Positions 44,591 through 52,445 of a stretch of 64,000 nt of DNA are shown here, piece after piece. Each line of letters begins with the position of its first letter. Positions within the stretch are counted from its first letter, which is position 1. The notes beneath the pieces were generated by a model. The model searched no databases. It was given only the letters and a program-made list of their open reading frames with translations, and was not told the origin of the DNA. This DNA is from JBGSMF01 sp964651475 (GTDB taxonomy: Bacteria > Chloroflexota > Anaerolineae > Fen-1058), in the NCBI GenBank assembly GCA_964651475.1, contig CAZYXV010000002.1, positions 146,274-210,273 on the forward strand, read 5' to 3'. The position numbers and the translations under genes are program-made.

Positions 44591-45985
44591 TTACTCGCTC
44601 TTGTTACTTTGAAACGGCAAAAAGATCCTGATGGGGAAGGGTCTGAACATGACATTAACAGATACGTACGATTGGCCGTTCCAGCCCCCCACCGCGTAAA
44701 TATCTGACCCCATCGTTGCCGCGGCCATGTTGCGCCACTGACCGACCAGCGGTGTGTCCGTCATGGTCCACTTGTTGCCCAGCCCTGTGGCGTAGCGTTC
44801 GCCAAAGGCCAGGTAGCCGTTCCATCCTCCGCCAATCGCATAGAGTCTATCGGCCAGTGCAACCAATCCCAGGCCGCCGCGTCCCACCGACAGCGGCACG
44901 CACGCTTCCCATTGATTTGTCTTGGGGAAATAGCGCTCGCACACATTTAAATCTTGCTGGCCGTTGTAGCCGCCCACCACGTAAATCGCCTCTCCCAAAA
45001 CGGCCGCCGCCGCAAAGCCGCGCACGGTTGGCATCGGCGCAATCGCCGCCCACTGGTCGGTTTGCGGATCGTAAGTGTAGCCGGCCGCAACGTAACTCTG
45101 CCCATTCCAACCGCCGAACAAGTATAATTTTTGTTGGTGCTCGGCCAGCGCGTAAGCGAACGCCGGCGACGGCAGCGGCGCTACGTCAGACAACCATTGA
45201 TCCAGGGTGGGATCGTACACTTCGACCACGCTAGTCGGCGCGCCAGAGGCGGTATAACCGCCCGGCACGTAAATGCGCGATTGCACGACCGCCGCGGCAA
45301 TGTTGGCCACGGGCAGGGGTTTGCCAGAAGCCGCCGTCCACGTATCCGATTGCGAATCGTAAACCTGGACCGCCCCCGTCACCCCCTCCGGTGTAACGCC
45401 GCCGATGGCATACAGCTTATCTGCGATAGAAGCCAGCGCCAGGCGTCCGCGCGCCGTGGGCATTGGAGCGCGCATCTGCCACGCGGATTCAGGCGCGCTG
45501 TTCGCGCCCATGGCCGCGGCGGCGCCCAGGTCGTCGAACTCGGTAGATCGAACCGGGCCGAGCGGCGCAGAACGAGGCCACGTGAGGGCAATGCCACACA
45601 CAGCCAACAACACGATCAGCGCCAGAGCCACGCGCTTGAACCACGGCAAAGGTGGAATAACCAGCGGGGGCGATTGATCGGATAGGAGGAGGGGCGCTGG
45701 CAGTTCTACAGCATCGGCGGGCGCTTCGGGCGCATTCAAAACGCCCGCGAGCGATTCGGGCACGATCACCCACCCCTGCGCGACGGCGTACATCGTCGCC
45801 TCGGTGCGGCTCTGCACGCCGATCTTGCCAAAGATGTTGCGCAAATGCACCTTGACGGTGTTGACGCTCACAAACAACTGGCTGGCAATTTCCTTGTTGC
45901 TGAGGCCGGCCGCCACCAGGCGGACAATTTCAAGCTCGCGCTCGCTCAGTTGTGCAGGCTGATTATCAAAACCTTCCTCGGCCAT
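44591..45985 (-). CDS. Membrane-anchored LuxR-type regulator with kelch propeller
   Basis: A 464-residue protein. Residues 10-70 are a LuxR/GerE helix-turn-helix (LSERELEIVRLVAAGLSNKEIA, VSVNTVKVHLRNIFGKIGV). Near residues 115-140 there is one membrane helix (VALALIVLLAVCGIALTW). The rest consists of about six kelch repeats (GGW/GGY-type turns such as LYAIGGV, IYVPGGY, LYLFGGW, IYVVGGY, LYAIGGG, IYAVGGW) forming an extracellular beta-propeller. The end is FPIRIFLPFQSNKSE. This looks like a one-component membrane sensor in which the propeller controls the cytosolic DNA-binding domain. The ATG at 45985 follows CAGGGCAAGAAC. It is the third gene after moxR and DUF58. Confidence 0.85.
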   Translation of the reverse strand: MAEEGFDNQPAQLSERELEIVRLVAAGLSNKEIASQLFVSVNTVKVHLRNIFGKIGVQSRTEATMYAVAQGWVIVPESLAGVLNAPEAPADAVELPAPLLLSDQSPPLVIPPLPWFKRVALALIVLLAVCGIALTWPRSAPLGPVRSTEFDDLGAAAAMGANSAPESAWQMRAPMPTARGRLALASIADKLYAIGGVTPEGVTGAVQVYDSQSDTWTAASGKPLPVANIAAAVVQSRIYVPGGYTASGAPTSVVEVYDPTLDQWLSDVAPLPSPAFAYALAEHQQKLYLFGGWNGQSYVAAGYTYDPQTDQWAAIAPMPTVRGFAAAAVLGEAIYVVGGYNGQQDLNVCERYFPKTNQWEACVPLSVGRGGLGLVALADRLYAIGGGWNGYLAFGERYATGLGNKWTMTDTPLVGQWRNMAAATMGSDIYAVGGWNGQSYVSVNVMFRPFPIRIFLPFQSNKSE

Positions 45986-46016
45986 GTTCTTGCCCTGATA
46001 CGGCACAGCCCGCATC

Positions 46017-47303
46017 TCACACGGGGCGCCTCAGATACACGGGGCGGCTGAGCACATCCTGGATATTATCGTCCTTGCGGATCAGGTACGAAGGAATGCC
46101 GCCGAGCGTCAACTGAGCGGATACTTCGGCAACTCCCAACTGCCCGCCAAATGACTCCGGGTCGAGCAAAACAACTACCACCTGCAGGCCAGAACGGTCG
46201 AGGTTTCTGGCCACTTTGGCCCAGCGCAGATCTGTGGAGGACGTGATAATAATGACGGTGGTTCCACGCGCAAAGCTCACTGTTTCGGCCGCCAGCACCT
46301 CGTGCAAGGCAAACTCGCCCCGGGCGCGCAGCACCGCCAACGTTTCCATAATCCTGGTCAACTGGCGTTCGCCCCGGTCGGGCTGCACCACTTCGCGCCG
46401 GTGGCCGCACGCCACCAATCCTAATGCGCGGTCGCCGCGCAGAAAATACTGGGCAATCGAAGCGGCCACGGTGACGGCGTACTCTTCCGTGCTGGGCGGC
46501 AGGTTGAGCGTAGGCCGGCGCGCCCACGGCACCATGCGGTCCATCTCCTGGATGTATTGCTGCCATTCGCGCAGGCCGGCGTCATAATGCGCCGAGCGCG
46601 CCATGTCCAGCACCACCCACACATCAGACAATGGATCGAGCTCAAATTCCTTGACGATCAGGCGATCACGGCGCGCCGTGGAGAGCCAGTGAATGCGGTT
46701 AAAGCCGTCGCCCGGCGCGTAATCGCGCACGCCCGAAGCGTTTGTCGTCACATAGTGAGTACGCCGGCGCAGCGCGTCGCCGCCCGACACCTGCCCCATC
46801 GGCAAAGGGAAAACGCGCAAATCTATGGCGGCGGGATAGACGACGATGGAGGCCGTATCAGGCAAGTCGTGCTGCAGGTGAAACAATCCAAACGGATCGC
46901 CGCTGGTGACCGTCACCGGGCCAATCGTAAAGCGCCCCCGCTCCTGGCACGTCGTATAAACGCTCCACATGTACTCTGACCCGGAAAGCAAATTGCTGAT
47001 GGCAAAGCTGGCGCGATGCCCCGCCAGGGTGGAATGATCGCGCACCTCCAGCCACAGTTTGGGAAGCAAGCCGGTATTGCGCACAAACATACGCTCTTCG
47101 ATCGAGCGACCCACCTGGGCGCGGCGCGCGCGCATCTGCCGCCGCAGGTTGAGCCAGCGCACTCCCGTCCACGCCCACACAAATGACAAGACGATGATGG
47201 CGAGAAACATGTAAAACAAGCTGTAAAAGACCGTGCGCCCGGTTACGAGCGCGCCGGCCAGGCTCACAGCCGCCAGGATAATGATGGTTCGAACTCGTGT
47301 CAT
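46017..47303 (-). CDS. DUF58 domain protein
   Basis: A 428-residue protein. Two N-terminal membrane helices (residues 5-50) are followed by a beta-rich domain. The DUF58 core contains RRRTHYVTTNASGVRDYAPGDGFNRIHWLSTARRDRLIVKEFE and DVWVVLDMARS, the latter being the VWA-like start. DUF58 proteins are partners of MoxR ATPases, whose gene precedes this one by 10 bases. The pair is thought to act in folding or assembly of envelope or complex proteins; the client here is unknown. Confidence 0.88.
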   Translation of the reverse strand: MTRVRTIIILAAVSLAGALVTGRTVFYSLFYMFLAIIVLSFVWAWTGVRWLNLRRQMRARRAQVGRSIEERMFVRNTGLLPKLWLEVRDHSTLAGHRASFAISNLLSGSEYMWSVYTTCQERGRFTIGPVTVTSGDPFGLFHLQHDLPDTASIVVYPAAIDLRVFPLPMGQVSGGDALRRRTHYVTTNASGVRDYAPGDGFNRIHWLSTARRDRLIVKEFELDPLSDVWVVLDMARSAHYDAGLREWQQYIQEMDRMVPWARRPTLNLPPSTEEYAVTVAASIAQYFLRGDRALGLVACGHRREVVQPDRGERQLTRIMETLAVLRARGEFALHEVLAAETVSFARGTTVIIITSSTDLRWAKVARNLDRSGLQVVVVLLDPESFGGQLGVAEVSAQLTLGGIPSYLIRKDDNIQDVLSRPVYLRRPV

Positions 47304-47313
47304 GTCAATCAGG

Positions 47314-48267
47314 TCATCTTCGCCCGGCCACAGCGCCCGGCACAGGAATGCTCTTGAGGATGTCGTTAATCACGGCGTCGGCGGTGATGTCTTTGATGCG
47401 CGCCGACGGGCTGACAATCATGCGGTGAGCCAGGCAAGAAGGGGCGAGATACTTGATGTCATCGGGCAACACGTAATCGCGCAGCGACATGGCCGCGCGG
47501 GCTTGCGCCGTGCGGTACAGCACCAACGAGCCGCGCGGGCTGGCGCCCAGGTAAACGTCGGCGTGCTTGCGGGTGGCGCTCACCAGCTCGATGATATACG
47601 TCTTGATCTTTTCATCCACGTAGACGGCCTTGACGGCTTCTTGCGCTTCCATCAGCTCTTGCACTTCTACAACCTGCCCAATCTCTTCCAGAGGGTGGCG
47701 ATACTGTTGAGAATCCATGATCGTCATCTCTTGCTGGCCATCTGGGTAGCCCAGGTGAACCCGCAGCATAAAGCGATCCAGTTGCGCTTCTGGCAAAGGG
47801 AAGGTTCCTTCGTATTCGATGGGGTTTTGCGTTGCCAGCACGAGAAAGGGAGAGGCGAGCGAGCGCGTCACGCCGTCCACCGTCACCTGGCGTTCCTCCA
47901 TCGCCTCCAGCAAAGCCGCCTGTGTCTTGGGCGTGGCGCGGTTGATCTCATCGGCCAGCACGATTTGAGCAAAGATGGGGCCTTCGCGAAATTCAAACTC
48001 GCGCGTTTTTTGATTGAATAACGATACGCCTGTAACGTCGCTGGGCAGCATGTCGGGCGTGAATTGAATGCGCCGGAAGGCGCACCCGATAGACTTGGCT
48101 ATGGCCTTGGCCAGGACGGTCTTGCCGGTGCCGGGCACATCCTCAATCAACAAGTGACCACGGCACAGCAAGCTAATCGCTGCCAGTTCCACGGCCTCGC
48201 GCTTGCCCACAATGACCTTTTCGACGTTGTTAACCAGCCGAGTCGCTACAGATTCAACGGAAACCAT
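47314..48267 (-). CDS. MoxR-family AAA+ ATPase
   Basis: A 317-residue chaperone-like ATPase. Walker A in EDVPGTGKTVLAKAIA, Walker B in IVLADEINRATPKTQAALLEAMEE, sensor 1 in FLVLATQNPIEYEGTFPLPEAQLDRF and the C-terminal lid (LGASPRGSLVLYRTAQA) match MoxR proteins. The ATG at 48267 is preceded by AGGGGGT. A promoter with an extended -10 lies about 57 bases upstream. It forms an operon with DUF58 and the LuxR-kelch gene. Confidence 0.93.
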   Translation of the reverse strand: MVSVESVATRLVNNVEKVIVGKREAVELAAISLLCRGHLLIEDVPGTGKTVLAKAIAKSIGCAFRRIQFTPDMLPSDVTGVSLFNQKTREFEFREGPIFAQIVLADEINRATPKTQAALLEAMEERQVTVDGVTRSLASPFLVLATQNPIEYEGTFPLPEAQLDRFMLRVHLGYPDGQQEMTIMDSQQYRHPLEEIGQVVEVQELMEAQEAVKAVYVDEKIKTYIIELVSATRKHADVYLGASPRGSLVLYRTAQARAAMSLRDYVLPDDIKYLAPSCLAHRMIVSPSARIKDITADAVINDILKSIPVPGAVAGRR

Positions 48268-48323
48268 GTTACCCCCTGTAAGTTCAAGATATGTATTGAG
48301 AGGCAAAGACGCCACAGTATGCT

Positions 48324-48352
48324 ATAATAACACTAGCGGCCTAATTTGACAA
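48324..48352 (-). promoter_or_regulatory. Promoter of the moxR operon
   Basis: On the minus strand TTGTCA (48347-48352), a 17-base spacer and TATTAT (48324-48329) preceded by TGT. On the plus strand the same -35 region reads TTGACA (48346-48351), but no good plus-strand -10 follows at the normal distance. Confidence 0.6.
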
Positions 48353-48408
48353 TGTTAACGCTATCCGCGCAAGTGTGACCACATTTTGAGATAATACAAA
48401 AATAGCCT

Positions 48409-48996
48409 ATGGATACAATCCGCACCTTTATCGCCATCGAGCTTTCACCCGACACGCTGGCGCAACTCGCGCAGATACAGGCCCGGCTGAAAGCAAGAGC
48501 GCCGCGCGCCAGCGTACGCTGGGTACACACGGACGGCATCCACCTCACCCTAAAATTTCTAGGAGAAACGCCGCGCTCCCAATTGGATACCATCGAAACC
48601 ACGTTGCGCGGCGCAGTCCAACATATCCCGGCCTTTAGCTTCAATGTAGGCCAGGCGGGCTGCTTTCCAAACGCGAGCCGGCCGCGCGTGGTGTGGATTG
48701 GCGTCCAGGAACCAACGGGCATCTTGAACCGCGTGCAGCGCGCCGTCGAATCTGCCATCGCGCCGCTGGGCTATCCCACCGAGGACCGTTCTTTCAGCCC
48801 GCATCTGACGTTGGGGCGCGTGGCGCGCAACGCGAGCGCGAACGACGCGCGTCAAGTGGGCGATAGCGTTCTGGCATCCAACATTGGCGCGCTCGGCACA
48901 GTGACCGCGCGCGACGTGGCGTTGATCCAAAGCACCCTCAAGCCAAGCGGCGCGGAATACACCATACTGATGCGCGCGCCGCTGGCGACGAGATAG
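48409..48996 (+). CDS. thpR: RNA 2',3'-cyclic phosphodiesterase (2H phosphoesterase)
   Basis: A 195-residue enzyme of the LigT/2H family. The two H-x-T-x motifs are visible, HLTLKFLG (near residue 45) and HLTLGRVA (near residue 130), and both are needed to hydrolyse 2',3'-cyclic phosphate ends of RNA. The N-terminus RTFIAIELSPD is typical. It is followed 23 bases later by the TIGR00725-like gene. The older name is 2'-5' RNA ligase. Confidence 0.9.
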   Translation: MDTIRTFIAIELSPDTLAQLAQIQARLKARAPRASVRWVHTDGIHLTLKFLGETPRSQLDTIETTLRGAVQHIPAFSFNVGQAGCFPNASRPRVVWIGVQEPTGILNRVQRAVESAIAPLGYPTEDRSFSPHLTLGRVARNASANDARQVGDSVLASNIGALGTVTARDVALIQSTLKPSGAEYTILMRAPLATR

Positions 48997-49019
48997 CAAA
49001 CCGGGAAACCGGTGACATT

Positions 49020-49529
49020 ATGCGCCCTGTATCAAATCAACCCCAGCAGGCCAAGCCGCTCATCATTGCCGTGATTGGCGGGGGAACGTGTTCGCCGCGC
49101 GAAGCCGAGTGGGCCGAGTCGGTCGGGCGGCAATTGGCGCGCGACGGCGCCAGCCTCATCTGCGGCGGGCGCGGCGGCGTGATGGAGGCTGCCTGCCGCG
49201 GCGCCAGCAGCGCGGGGGGACTGGTCATTGGCGTGTTGCCGGGTACGTCGAAAACCGAGGCCAACCCTCACGTCCACATTCCCATCGTCAGCGGGATGGG
49301 CGAGGCGCGCAACGTCATCATCATCCGCAGCGCCGAGGCCGTCATTGCCATTGGAGGCGAATACGGCACGCTCAGCGAGATTGCCTTTGCGCTGCGATTT
49401 GGCGTGCCCGTCGTCTGCCTGGGATCGTGGACGCTGACGCGCCCCGACGGCAAAAACGCGCCGCTCCATCCGGCCTCCTCGCCAGAAGAAGCCGTGCGAT
49501 TGGCGCTCACGCTGGCCCGGCGCGGCTAG
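49020..49529 (+). CDS. TIGR00725/LOG-like Rossmann protein
   Basis: A 169-residue protein. The pattern LICGGRGGVMEAACRGA with later GVLPG and SAEAVIAIGGEYGTLSEIAFALRFG matches the TIGR00725 group, related to LOG/cytokinin phosphoribohydrolases (where P-G-G-x-G-T-x-x-E is the nucleotide-binding motif; here the second motif reads GGEYGTLSE). It may cleave a nucleotide, but the activity is unproven. The stop codon abuts a palindromic repeat. The neighbouring gene encodes a phosphoribosyltransferase, which would fit nucleotide metabolism. Confidence 0.8.
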   Translation: MRPVSNQPQQAKPLIIAVIGGGTCSPREAEWAESVGRQLARDGASLICGGRGGVMEAACRGASSAGGLVIGVLPGTSKTEANPHVHIPIVSGMGEARNVIIIRSAEAVIAIGGEYGTLSEIAFALRFGVPVVCLGSWTLTRPDGKNAPLHPASSPEEAVRLALTLARRG

Positions 49530-49610
49530 CAGGCTGTCGGAGCGGCCGACGCATCCCTATGCGTTGGCGGGGCTGGCATAGGGATGCCAGCCTGCTCTCC
49601 GACAGGCTGC
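49529..49610. repeat. Nested palindromic repeat between two plus-strand genes
   Basis: Outer arms GCAGGCTGTCGGAG (49529-49542) and CTCCGACAGGCTGC (49597-49610) match in 13 of 14 pairs. Inner arms GCATCCCTATGC (49551-49562) and GCATAGGGATGC (49576-49587) are perfect. The element begins on the last base of the stop codon of the upstream gene and ends 20 bases before the next start. Confidence 0.75.
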
Positions 49611-49630
49611 CAGGAATGGGAAATCGCATA

Positions 49631-50302
49631 ATGTATTTTAAAGATCGCGCAGACGCCGGACGAGAACTGGCGCAGACCCTGGCCGATTTGCAGGGACATT
49701 CTGACCTGCTGGTGATGGGCATTCCGCGCGGCGGCGTAGTGGTGGCGTATCACGTCGCCCGCGCCCTAAACGCCCGCCTGGATATCTGCCTGACACACAA
49801 GCTGGGTGCGCCGGGCAACCCGGAGCTGGCTATCGGCGCGGTCGCCGAAGATGGAACCATGGTGCGCGACGAGCACCTGATCAGACGACTTGGAATTTCT
49901 GACGAGTACGTCGAGGCCGAGGCCGAGCGCCAACGCCGCGAGCTGGCGCGGCGCGCTCAACTCTATCGCAGCAACTGGCCGCCCGCCTCGTTAGCCGGCC
50001 GTGCAGTGATCGTCACCGACGACGGCGTGGCAACCGGGGCGACCATGATGACCAGCCTGCAGGCGCTGGCGGCGCGTCAGCCCGCCTTACTCATCGCCGC
50101 CATTCCGGTCGCGCCAGACGAGGCGGTAGCGCGGCTGAAAGCAGTGGCGCATCGTGTTGAGTGTGTGCTCACGCCCGACATCTTTTGGTCGGTCGGCTCA
50201 TTTTACGCGGATTTTGACCAGGTCAGTGATGCCCAAGTCATCGCCTTACTCGGAGAGGGTCGGGGAAGAAACGATAGCACGCTTGCCCAGCAGCAAGCGT
50301 GA
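49631..50302 (+). CDS. Phosphoribosyltransferase-fold protein
   Basis: A 223-residue protein with the PRPP-binding motif VIVTDDGVATGATM (near residue 122) and an N-terminal MYFKDRADAGRELAQTL, the common start of a type I PRTase subgroup sometimes found fused to or next to dienelactone-hydrolase-like proteins. The substrate base is unknown. The ATG at 49631 is preceded by GGGAAA; an in-frame ATG 15 bases upstream sits against AGGA. The last 57 bases overlap the 3' end of the Amt-like gene on the opposite strand. Confidence 0.8.
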   Translation: MYFKDRADAGRELAQTLADLQGHSDLLVMGIPRGGVVVAYHVARALNARLDICLTHKLGAPGNPELAIGAVAEDGTMVRDEHLIRRLGISDEYVEAEAERQRRELARRAQLYRSNWPPASLAGRAVIVTDDGVATGATMMTSLQALAARQPALLIAAIPVAPDEAVARLKAVAHRVECVLTPDIFWSVGSFYADFDQVSDAQVIALLGEGRGRNDSTLAQQQA

Positions 50303-51559
50303 GGCTCCAAATATAATCCAGGCCGCAAGCACAGACACGAGAACCACGACGACCAGCTCGACCAGTTGGGCCGTGAACTGGCCTGGATCAGCGATAAAGC
50401 CCGAAGGCACAAATACCCCCGTCACGCCCTGCCCCACAACAGTCAGGTATTCATCCAATCCCACACCATTCCAGCCCGCGCCCCAATTGCCATCGGAAAA
50501 CGCTCCCGGCGCCAGCACGGCCAGCAAGCCAATCACCGCGCACCCCGATACGGCGCCAGTGGGATCGTCGCGGTGCAGCACACGCTCCACAAAGAGCAGG
50601 CCCATCGGCAGCCAGATGCCAGCCAGTGCGCCCAACACCAGCGCCGTCCACGTGGCAACAAAGGGCGCCCCTGCGCTCACAATAATCCAGCCGGCCAGCC
50701 AGCCGCGCGCGGCGATCAGGGGGTTAATGTACGCGGTGGCAAACCAGCTATATAGTTGCGAGACAATCGCCGCCATCGCCGCCGACGCCAGGCCATTGGC
50801 CAGCGCCAGGGGGAGGTTCAGCACAGGATTCGCCGCGTGAAGCGGCGCGCTGCTCACCCAGGCCATCCAGCCCAATCCATACAACACCCCGCCCGCACCG
50901 GCCAACAAAGGAAAATGCGCTGGCGGCAACTCGGACGGGGTATCCAGAAAAGCCGTCGAAGGCGCGCCCAAGACGAGCAAACCGACCATCGCCACCAGCC
51001 CGCCCATCAGGTAAACCGGCCCGGCCAGTGCATAATCCACTGCGCCGTGTCCCAACTGTACGTGGACGCCCAGGTTCGCCAGCCACCCGCCCGCCACAAT
51101 CCAGTTGCCTGCCAACGGGTAGATCAGGCCAGACAGGAGCAGCGTCAAGACGGCCAGAACGGCATTGTGAACCCGCCCCGCCAGCGCCAGCGAAGGGATC
51201 AATGCCACGCTCATGGCAAGCGGCAAGGAATGCAGGAACAAGGCCACTACTTCCGGGCTGGCCACGCGGCTGTCCAAGAAAAATCCACGCAGGCCCATCA
51301 TTCCCCACCCGGCGTCTTGCCCGTTGAGCAAAGAATACACGCCGCGCAGTCCCTCGTAACCGGGCAAGGTCGTGGCAAATCCCAGGCCGCCAAACTGGAA
51401 AGCAAACCCGCACGCGAGGTACGCCGCCGTGGCCAGGCTGATGGCCATCAAGCCGCTGCTCACAGCAATGCGGGAGCGTGCCGGCGACAATCCTCCCCAC
51501 GCAATCAACAGCAACCCGGTCGGGATGAGATACGAGACGACGATGCCAGCGATATTCAC
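50246..51559 (-). CDS. Divergent Amt/AmtB-like membrane protein lacking the twin His
   Basis: A 437-residue protein with about 11 membrane helices. The order of segments follows ammonium transporters: IYPLAGNWIVAGGWL, then GHGAVDYALAGPVYLMGG, then a LPPAHFPLLAGAGGVLYGLGW region, and ALVLGALAGIWLPMGLLFVERVLHRDDPTGAVSGCAVIG. The structural Asp of helix V (D in GAVDY) is kept. The channel His positions are Tyr (VYL where Amt has VHI) and Ser (AVSG where Amt has VHG). Ammonium conduction is therefore doubtful; it may be a sensor or carry another solute. The GTG at 51559 has a GGAGG six bases away. The 3' end overlaps the phosphoribosyltransferase gene. Confidence 0.65.
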   Translation of the reverse strand: MNIAGIVVSYLIPTGLLLIAWGGLSPARSRIAVSSGLMAISLATAAYLACGFAFQFGGLGFATTLPGYEGLRGVYSLLNGQDAGWGMMGLRGFFLDSRVASPEVVALFLHSLPLAMSVALIPSLALAGRVHNAVLAVLTLLLSGLIYPLAGNWIVAGGWLANLGVHVQLGHGAVDYALAGPVYLMGGLVAMVGLLVLGAPSTAFLDTPSELPPAHFPLLAGAGGVLYGLGWMAWVSSAPLHAANPVLNLPLALANGLASAAMAAIVSQLYSWFATAYINPLIAARGWLAGWIIVSAGAPFVATWTALVLGALAGIWLPMGLLFVERVLHRDDPTGAVSGCAVIGLLAVLAPGAFSDGNWGAGWNGVGLDEYLTVVGQGVTGVFVPSGFIADPGQFTAQLVELVVVVLVSVLAAWIIFGASRLLLGKRAIVSSPTLSE

Positions 51560-51652
51560 AGTTGGCCTCCGATAAAATGACATTGACGACTGATTTACAA
51601 TCATACCAGAGAGATGACAATCCTTCAAGTGGCCCATCCAGCCTTATCGAGG

Positions 51653-51681
51653 TTGAACGAACTCGCCACTTGTGTTAGAAT
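51653..51681 (+). promoter_or_regulatory. rsfS promoter upstream of the MITE-like element
   Basis: TTGAAC (51653-51658), a 17-base spacer and TAGAAT (51676-51681) preceded by TGT. It would give a leader of about 330 bases containing the whole element at 51703-51993. Confidence 0.55.
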
Positions 51682-51702
51682 TCCACGTAGAATATCATGG
51701 AG

Positions 51703-51993
51703 CGTTTGATGTGAAATGGAGCTACTTGCCCTGATTTGTCATTGCGAGCCGCCTGGAGGGCGGCGAAGCAATCCCATTGCTACGGTTAAGGAGATTGGGC
51801 CTTGATCATTGTTTCGGCCATTTTCACCGCAGAGGCGCAGAGGTCGCCGAGTTTTCAATTGATTTTCCTCTGCGTTCTCCGCGTCTCTGCGGTGCACTAA
51901 CGCCGTGTGGCCCATAGGATGACCAACGCCGGAGATTGCTTCGGCGCTTCGCGCCTCGCAATGACAAGGTAGAAACTCATTTCACATCAAACG
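51703..51993. repeat. MITE-like element with perfect 16-bp terminal inverted repeats
   Basis: CGTTTGATGTGAAATG (51703-51718) and its exact complement (51978-51993) bound a 291-base palindromic element. Inside lie GTCATTGCGAG / CTCGCAATGAC and GAAGCAATC / GATTGCTTC, as in the element at 44412-44588. Nested in the middle is a second palindrome, CACCGCAGAGGCGCAGAG (51825-51842) against CTCTGCG...TCTCTGCGGTG (to 51894). The element is flanked by CATGGAG (51696-51702) and TATGGAG (51994-52000), a candidate 7-bp target duplication. The right copy is part of the rsfS ribosome-binding site. Confidence 0.8.
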
Positions 51994-52018
51994 TATGGAG
52001 GTATGACGCATCAATAAT

Positions 52019-52393
52019 ATGAATCAATCCCATAAACTGTCAAGCATAGACCCGCTCCAGTTGGCTCACAAGGTTGTGGAGGCCATTGCCGATAAAAAGG
52101 GCGAGGACATTATCTTGATGGACATTCACGAGCACACCTTGTTCGCCGATTATTTTGTCATTTGCAGCGGCGCCAGCGAACGCCAACTCAAGGCCATTCT
52201 GGAGGGTGTCTCCGAAGCCGTCCGCAAGCAATTCCACATCCACGCGCGCCACGTGGAAGGCGACGCCGAATCGGGCTGGATTTTGTTGGATTTTAACGAC
52301 GTGATCGTCCACATCTTTGCCCCTGACCGCCGCCGCTATTACAATCTGGAAGGATTGTGGAAAGAAGCCGCCGTTCTCCTACAGGTGCAATAG
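52019..52393 (+). CDS. rsfS: Ribosome silencing factor (Iojap-like)
   Basis: A 124-residue protein that binds ribosomal protein L14 and blocks subunit joining when nutrients are low. Family signatures: DPLQLAHKVVEAIADKKGEDIILMDI, TLFADYFVICSGASERQLKAI and SGWILLDFNDVIVHIF...RRYYNLEGLW. The ATG at 52019 is 18 bases after GGAGG; a tiny ORF (ATG ACG CAT CAA TAA) fits between and ends at the rsfS start, which suggests translational coupling. The ECF sigma gene follows 52 bases downstream. Confidence 0.94.
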   Translation: MNQSHKLSSIDPLQLAHKVVEAIADKKGEDIILMDIHEHTLFADYFVICSGASERQLKAILEGVSEAVRKQFHIHARHVEGDAESGWILLDFNDVIVHIFAPDRRRYYNLEGLWKEAAVLLQVQ

Positions 52394-52445
52394 CCAGCGT
52401 ATCTTTTCGGGGCCGTCAACGGTATTAATAGTAGAAGGACATTCC

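Larger units (their letters stand above)
51560..52018. other. Intergenic region upstream of rsfS
   Basis: A 459-base gap between divergent genes. It holds a promoter (51653-51681), a large MITE-like element (51703-51993) and the rsfS ribosome-binding site (GGAGG, 51997-52001). Just after that site is a four-codon ORF (ATG at 52002, stop TAA overlapping the rsfS ATG region) that could couple translation to rsfS. Confidence 0.6.

Noticed and set aside
49088..49630. Extension of the phosphoribosyltransferase frame to 404 residues
   Set aside because: It runs through the TIGR00725-like gene and the palindrome in another frame; Arg-rich shadow composition; a good start exists at 49631.
51825..51894. 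A riboswitch in the rsfS leader
   Set aside because: The fold is explained by simple inverted repeats of a transposable-element type; no known riboswitch motif was recognised.
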